A stretch of DNA of 64,000 bases from Polluticoccus soli (GTDB lineage Bacteria > Bacteroidota > Bacteroidia > Chitinophagales > Chitinophagaceae), in assembly GCF_029269745.1 (NCBI RefSeq), contig NZ_JARJHT010000001.1, positions 248,001-312,000 of the forward strand. The letters are read 5' to 3'. The position numbers and the translations under genes were made by a program. The notes under the pieces are model-generated. The model did not search any database. It was not told the origin of the DNA and saw nothing but the letters and a program-made list of their open reading frames with translations. Below, in pieces: positions 60,136 to 64,000 of the stretch (the first letter of the stretch is position 1; every line of letters begins with the position of its first letter).

Positions 60136-61065
60136 CTATTCTTCTAAAAATGGAAGTGGAATTCGGGCGGTATTTTCCCCTATTCTCTTTCGATTGGGGG
60201 ACATTCCTATAGCAATGGAATGAAACTGACATGGCTTAGGTTCATTTGTATCGATGTCCGTGTAACAAAAGTACTGCGCTAAAAATTTTTGTGTATTTAC
60301 CTTCGTCCCCAGTATAATCTTTGCATCATGTAAGCGCAAAAACACGTCGGCCAGCAAATTTTGTTGTGACTGAAAAACAACTCTATCACTAACATCTTGC
60401 CCCTTAAGTAATAACGCCAAATTTGCCTGGTCTTGGGTTCGAAAGTAGCTTTTTAAAGATTGCAATATTTTCTCAGGATAACCATCTCGTATTATAAGCT
60501 TAGATGAAGCTGTCACGACAACGTCTTCTTTATCTTGCATACTGATAACCAATTTGGCTTCTGCAACACCCGTGGCCACCTCTCTTAAAATCTGTGCAAC
60601 TTCATAATCTTTTCGAAGCATCCATACATTGTTGTGATTTACGAGAAAGTGGTGTAAGAAGTGGGACAAAACCAAATCCAATCCGTTTTTGAACATATAA
60701 TATGCTGACGCTTGGGCTGACCACTTACTAAAAGGCTTTAAAGTTGTATGAAATTTTCCAGAGGGATGGTCCTCTAATGCTTCTTGAGTTGAAAAAATGT
60801 ACTTGCTCTCAATCGCCTTTTGTTTCTCGTCAAGAACCTCGTTCCTTTTTACCAAAAAATCTGGCTCTGCTTCTATTCCTTCCCAAAGACTTTTATAAAT
60901 TTCATCTACGCCAGCCGTACTGGATATAGTACCCGATATTCCGTCTGCACTCAGTCTATCCAATTGGGATTCCAGTTCGTCCAATACGGATTGAGCATTA
61001 TTGTGCATAATGCTTCTTAATCTCCAGCTATTAGCTTCCAAATCCTTTAGATGCCACAAATCCAT
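60136..61065 (-). CDS. 309-residue protein of unknown function, first gene of ParB/methyltransferase operon
   Basis: N-terminal helices (AQSVLDELESQLDRLSADG), a central region with several His (LSHFLHHFLVNHNNVWMLRK) and a mixed C-terminal half. No signal peptide, no known motif. The start (MDLWHLKDLEANSW) is 20 bases downstream of a TGTCAATTTTGACA palindrome, so its operon is probably controlled from there. The position is where regulatory genes such as rteC sit in other Bacteroidota elements, but I see no match to RteC. Confidence 0.55.
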   Translation of the reverse strand: MDLWHLKDLEANSWRLRSIMHNNAQSVLDELESQLDRLSADGISGTISSTAGVDEIYKSLWEGIEAEPDFLVKRNEVLDEKQKAIESKYIFSTQEALEDHPSGKFHTTLKPFSKWSAQASAYYMFKNGLDLVLSHFLHHFLVNHNNVWMLRKDYEVAQILREVATGVAEAKLVISMQDKEDVVVTASSKLIIRDGYPEKILQSLKSYFRTQDQANLALLLKGQDVSDRVVFQSQQNLLADVFLRLHDAKIILGTKVNTQKFLAQYFCYTDIDTNEPKPCQFHSIAIGMSPNRKRIGENTARIPLPFLEE

Positions 61066-61084
61066 CGGAACAAATTAAGACAAA

Positions 61085-61098
61085 TGTCAATTTTGACA
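61085..61098. promoter_or_regulatory. Palindrome TGTCAATTTTGACA
   Basis: TGTCAA-NN-TTGACA site 20 bases before the start of the 309-residue gene; same class as 35710 and 54131. Confidence 0.65.
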
Positions 61099-61210
61099 TG
61101 GTATTTCCACAAATATACCGAATGGAGCTCTATGTTTGACTCTTCGTGGCATTCAGATTTGCATACACGTGGAAACAGAAACTTTATTCATCGCGGTTGT
61201 TATTCGGACG

Positions 61211-61471
61211 TTACAACGACACTGGACTATACATTTTAAAAATCTCAAAGCACACCTCATAAATATCGACACCAGTTGTTTCACATACTTGAAAACATTG
61301 ACGCAGCAATTCGTTCCTTAAACACGCCTCATCATTTGTATACGTATTTTGTCTGGTTTGAACATTGAGGTAATACTCGAACGGTGTGTCAGGATGGAAG
61401 TTCAGGTCTTATGCAGCTAACTGCGCAAAGAAACTCTTTACATCTTCGATTGTTTCGATTTTGTTCTCCAT
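61211..61471 (-). pseudogene. Small mobile-element protein gene broken by an in-frame TAA
   Basis: The minus-strand frame reads MENKIETIEDVKSFFAQLAA, then TAA (61409-61411, codon 21), then DLNFHPDTPFEYYLNVQT and on through NELLRQCFQVCETTGVDIYE to a stop at 61211 (87 codons in all). The part after the stop is clearly protein-like and continues the same frame. The family is a small protein that often accompanies Bacteroidota integrases, from memory. A single nonsense mutation, sequencing error or readthrough would explain it. Confidence 0.7.
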
Positions 61472-61473
61472 AA

Positions 61474-62721
61474 TTATTCATTTGAAAAGTCTAGCAGATT
61501 ATCAGATATTTTTTTGTACTTATTCAGCGGTAGCGTCTTCATGTAATGCTCAGTTACCCGCGTTGATGAGTGGCCCATGGAGTCCTTAATCATCGAGGTA
61601 TCGAACCCATCAATATTCAGCTTTGTCGCGAAAGAGTGCCTTGCCAAGTTGGTTATCAGGTTTACTTCAAAACCAAGTTCCTCTCCTATTTCACGTAGTG
61701 ACCTGTTCAGGCATCTTGCAAAAACGTCTTTACGATGTTTCCTTTCTATATCTGATTTAGAACCCCTAAAACAAGGGAAGAGGTAATCATCGGTATTAGG
61801 GTCACCCCATCGTTGCAATATCTCCTTAGCCATAGGATGGAGGTAAACGATGATCTCTTCGACGTCAGCTTTAGTCTCACTCGTCTTGGAACGAACAAAC
61901 CTTATCACATCACCTTTCAGATTTTCCCCTTTTAGACTCAGCGCATCCTTGATGTTCATGCCTGATGATAAGTACAGGAAGAACCAGTAATCTTTAGCAC
62001 GCTTCTGCCCGTAAACATTGGTTTGGAAGGTCAATAGTTGCTTGATTTGTTCGGGATATATCACATCCTTGGACTTTGATGTCGTGCCGATCTTGTATTC
62101 CTTGAACGGATATAAACCAACCGGCACCACTCCAGCCTTGATTGCCCTATTGTATATATGTCTCAGGCTTCTCAAATGGATTTGAACAGTTGCTTTTGAA
62201 TTGCCTCCTTTCATGTACCATGCCTTGAATGCCTTTAACCAGGCAACGTCTACGTCTTCAATGCAAGGGTTCTTCCTGAACTTGCAGAACACTTTCAGGG
62301 CCTCCTCATAAAAACTTTTACTTCCGGCATTATCTTCAGCAATTAGTTCATCGATCTTATCCTGAAACAGAGTTGATAACTGCGATTTACCTCCGGTCTG
62401 AAGAGAAGCTTCAGACTTGAATAGCTTGATAAACTTGGCCTTATTGGCATTCGGATAGTCCTTGAGAATGGTCTTGGCCTTCTCCAGGTACTTATCAATC
62501 TCATCCTTTAAAATCTTTGCTTCCTTCGGCATCCCACCTTTCCCAGCTATTGCTTTATCAAATACATCCTGCGTACTGTACAGCTTCAGACCAACCCTGA
62601 ACTGTTGCCCTTTTATATTAACCGTGAGCTTGACAGGCCAAAGAGGACTGTTAGCCATTGGTGTCCTCATATCCAGGAACGGATAGACGCTGCCGGGTTT
62701 CGTATTATCTGTCTTCGCCAT
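61474..62721 (-). CDS. Tyrosine recombinase / integrase of the island
   Basis: A 415-residue site-specific recombinase. An N-terminal arm-binding region (about 1-100) and SAM-like core-binding domain (about 105-205) precede the catalytic domain (about 225-400). Active-site positions: box I reads SSGMNIKDAL, so the canonical Arg is replaced (Asn), as in many Bacteroidota integrases. Box II reads NLARHSFAT with Arg and His but without the first His. MGHSSTRVTEHYM holds the GH pair and the Tyr nucleophile. It excises and integrates the island at tRNA-Leu. It reads away from the right end. The 87-codon remnant lies directly downstream. Confidence 0.93.
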   Translation of the reverse strand: MAKTDNTKPGSVYPFLDMRTPMANSPLWPVKLTVNIKGQQFRVGLKLYSTQDVFDKAIAGKGGMPKEAKILKDEIDKYLEKAKTILKDYPNANKAKFIKLFKSEASLQTGGKSQLSTLFQDKIDELIAEDNAGSKSFYEEALKVFCKFRKNPCIEDVDVAWLKAFKAWYMKGGNSKATVQIHLRSLRHIYNRAIKAGVVPVGLYPFKEYKIGTTSKSKDVIYPEQIKQLLTFQTNVYGQKRAKDYWFFLYLSSGMNIKDALSLKGENLKGDVIRFVRSKTSETKADVEEIIVYLHPMAKEILQRWGDPNTDDYLFPCFRGSKSDIERKHRKDVFARCLNRSLREIGEELGFEVNLITNLARHSFATKLNIDGFDTSMIKDSMGHSSTRVTEHYMKTLPLNKYKKISDNLLDFSNE

Positions 62722-62884
62722 TGCTATATTACTATATAGCGAGTGTAGCAGATACCGACGACAAAAAGAGCTGGTTCGCAGATTTTAGCGTTTGTACCAC
62801 GAGAACTGTTGCTGAGATGTAATATCTAAAAAATCAATATGGCAGTATATCTTTATGTCATCATGTGATATAAAATCTACCAAA

Positions 62885-63601
62885 ATGCTGGGAGTAATAA
62901 TCGTTCTTATGTTGATAAGTCCGCTCATCATATACATTCTGGGTGGCATTGTTGGAACTACTCGGAAAGTAGTTATAAACGCGGCGGATGAGTTAACGAA
63001 ACCAGCAAAAGGCCGGTATAATACCGCTGAGGTAAATTTGCTATCATTTTTATCCGACAGCAAGACCTATAAGTTTTACTTTCAAATGAGACTTGAAAAC
63101 TCCGAAAGATATTTGATGTTAGGTCACCTATCAGAATCGTATGATATTTCAACATACAAGTCAACCTATATAATTGTTCCCCATCATTTGGACAGAGTTT
63201 TACAAAGAGAATTGCCAGAAATTTATAGCAATGAGACCATACGTGGCGAAAGCCTATTCAAACTGCTGAAGTTTCTTTTAAACCAAACTAAAATAATCAA
63301 GTACACCGACTATCCTAAAGACAAGAACTATCACTTCAAATTTACGGAGCCTCACAATTCAGCAAAAAAATATGACGATTCATATATCCAAAAGCTCTTT
63401 GACACGGTCGAAAATTTCAGAAATATATACTCCGATTATAGTATGACTAAGCTCGGCTATCAAAGCAATTATTTAAAGCTAATTAAAGAGCATAATTGGG
63501 AGTATAATGAAATTTCGTGGCCTAAAGGATGGAAGATTGAGTATGATACCCGCGAATATAGAATAGCATCTGAAAGTTTAATGGACACACTTTATAGGTA
63601 G
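62885..63601 (+). CDS. Membrane-anchored protein of unknown function at the right end
   Basis: About 238 residues from the ATG at 62885 (MLGVIIVLMLISPLIIYILGG); an ATG 30 bases upstream is possible. One N-terminal membrane helix followed by a soluble domain rich in Tyr, Lys and Asn (KYTDYPKDKNYHFKFTEPH). The sequence is A+T-rich compared with the flanks. It is divergent from the integrase and is the last gene before the right attachment repeat. No family is recognised; this is the position of cargo or entry-exclusion genes on islands. Confidence 0.55.
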   Translation: MLGVIIVLMLISPLIIYILGGIVGTTRKVVINAADELTKPAKGRYNTAEVNLLSFLSDSKTYKFYFQMRLENSERYLMLGHLSESYDISTYKSTYIIVPHHLDRVLQRELPEIYSNETIRGESLFKLLKFLLNQTKIIKYTDYPKDKNYHFKFTEPHNSAKKYDDSYIQKLFDTVENFRNIYSDYSMTKLGYQSNYLKLIKEHNWEYNEISWPKGWKIEYDTREYRIASESLMDTLYR

Positions 63602-63630
63602 ACGATTGAAACTAATCTGGTGTCAAAAAA

Positions 63631-63654
63631 TTGCACTAAAAATTGCACTAAACT
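63631..63654 (+). repeat. Right copy of 24-bp tandem arm-type repeat
   Basis: Identical to 24881-24904, in the same orientation, 91 bases inside the right attachment repeat. Candidate integrase arm site. Confidence 0.7.
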
Positions 63655-63745
63655 AATGTTTGCTTTAAGGTTAGAAAACGACAAATACATAAATATTGAT
63701 CATCAAAAAGCATTCATTTTCAATCAATAGAGTGAAATCTTAGTG

Positions 63746-63802
63746 AGACTCAAAATCTGGTTTTCGCAAGAGAGTGCAGGTTCGATTCCTGTTCTGGGCA
63801 CC
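63746..63802 (+). repeat. Right attachment-site repeat (attR), original tRNA-Leu 3' part
   Basis: 57 bases, one mismatch to attL. It is followed by A, giving the encoded CCA (63801-63803), and by the hairpin at 63808. This is therefore the displaced 3' part of the host tRNA gene. Confidence 0.95.
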
Positions 63803-63807
63803 ATTTT

Positions 63808-63837
63808 AAACCCGCTCTCTGAGCGGGTTTTGCTTTT
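63808..63837 (+). terminator. Original tRNA-Leu terminator
   Basis: Perfect 10-bp stem AAACCCGCTC/GAGCGGGTTT (63808-63817 with 63821-63830) with a TCT loop, followed by TGCTTTTT. Confidence 0.88.
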
Positions 63838-63896
63838 TACCCATACGGTAGTATAGAACCGTCCTTAACTATCGAACGATATTTCCATGCATGATT

Positions 63897-63904
63897 TATC
63901 TTTG
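63897..63904 (+). promoter_or_regulatory. Probable -7 promoter element (TATCTTTG)
   Basis: TATCTTTG fits TAnnTTTG. It is only seven bases before the ATG at 63911, so the transcript would be nearly leaderless or the real start is elsewhere. Confidence 0.4.
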
Positions 63905-63910
63905 ATATGT

Positions 63911-64000
63911 ATGACTCGATTTGTAATTGCATTGATTTTTGCTATTCTTTATCTCATCTTGGGAAATGTTTTTGCAGTTAGGGGAATGCAAAACACATCA
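63911..64000 (+). CDS. Secreted protein, N-terminal part only
   Basis: Thirty codons before the window ends. MTRFVIALIFAILYLILGNV is a signal peptide or membrane anchor with cleavage possible after VFA. Nothing can be said about its function. It is the first chromosomal gene beyond the island. Confidence 0.5.
   Translation, partial: MTRFVIALIFAILYLILGNVFAVRGMQNTS

Larger units (their letters stand above)
24766..63802. mobile_element. 39-kb tRNA-Leu-integrated genomic island (integrase type)
   Basis: The island is bounded by 57-bp direct repeats derived from the 3' part of tRNA-Leu(CAA), and a tyrosine integrase gene reads inward about 1 kb from the right end. The content between the repeats differs from the flanks: several stretches are visibly richer in A+T, many proteins are unrecognised, and there are conflict-type nucleases, a ParB-like protein, a C5-methyltransferase-like protein, a polymerase-like protein and phage-type regulators. 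Housekeeping genes resume only outside. I see no relaxase, coupling protein or type IV secretion genes, nor capsid or terminase genes, so it is best called an integrative island or satellite of unknown transfer mode. Confidence 0.92.

Noticed and set aside
60136-61065. Identity as an RteC-type regulator
   Set aside because: The position is suggestive, but no RteC sequence motif could be recognised, so it is left unnamed.

Overview
The window comes from a member of the phylum Bacteroidota, most likely family Chitinophagaceae or a close relative. The evidence is type IX secretion (Por) C-terminal sorting domains on several secreted proteins, short Bacteroidota lipoprotein signals, TAnnTTTG-type -7 promoter elements, and the character of the housekeeping proteins (mitochondrial-type aconitase, TrhO, LepA, HscB, a hybrid histidine kinase). 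No rRNA, CRISPR array or insertion sequence was found.

Region 1 (1-24.8 kb) is ordinary chromosome: the end of a Crp/Fnr regulator, lipoproteins, a TonB-family protein, trhO, a PspC-domain protein, aconitase, lepA, a Bax-inhibitor-1 protein, an AIM24 protein, an acyl-CoA thioesterase, a T9SS metalloprotease, an acyltransferase, a hybrid sensor kinase, a flavin reductase plus metallophosphoesterase pair, a TIGR01777 epimerase, a saccharopine-dehydrogenase-like enzyme, hscB and tRNA-Leu(CAA). Genes are separated by clear intrinsic terminators.

Region 2 (24,766-63,802) is a 39-kb genomic island integrated into the 3' half of tRNA-Leu(CAA). It is bounded by 57-bp direct repeats with one mismatch (24766-24822 and 63746-63802). 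Its tyrosine integrase lies near the right end. A 24-bp sequence, itself a tandem 12-mer, is repeated just inside both ends and looks like integrase arm-binding sites. The left end carries conflict-type genes: a GIY-YIG nuclease / small protein / Rad50-like ABC ATPase operon, two HNH-type proteins, and a PD-(D/E)XK-like gene broken by an in-frame stop. The middle (36.9-48.6 kb) carries ion and osmotic-stress cargo: a truncated ClC channel, trehalose-6-phosphate synthase/phosphatase, an MscS remnant, NhaA, a cytosolic copper-storage-like protein and a CPA2 antiporter. The right part (49-62.7 kb) looks like the element's own core: a three-gene family sharing one repeated domain, a divergent family-A-polymerase-like protein, a degenerate response regulator, an XRE repressor with a perfect 24-bp palindromic operator, and an operon of a 309-residue protein, a ParB-like protein, a variant C5-cytosine methyltransferase and a 149-residue protein. 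I recognise no relaxase or conjugation apparatus.

The most unusual signal is a set of short palindromes (AGGTCAAATGACCT, AGGTCAACATTGACCT, TGTCAA-NN-TTGACA) scattered through the island. The same trio sits in the 1.3-kb non-coding stretch after 35,654 and upstream of the polymerase-like gene, and one member lies in front of the ParB/methyltransferase operon. This suggests an element-wide regulon, replication origin or partition system. Several island genes carry single nonsense or frameshift lesions, so the island is partly decaying.

Region 3 (63,803-64,000) returns to chromosome. It starts with the original CCA end and terminator of the tRNA gene and ends in the first codons of a secreted protein.
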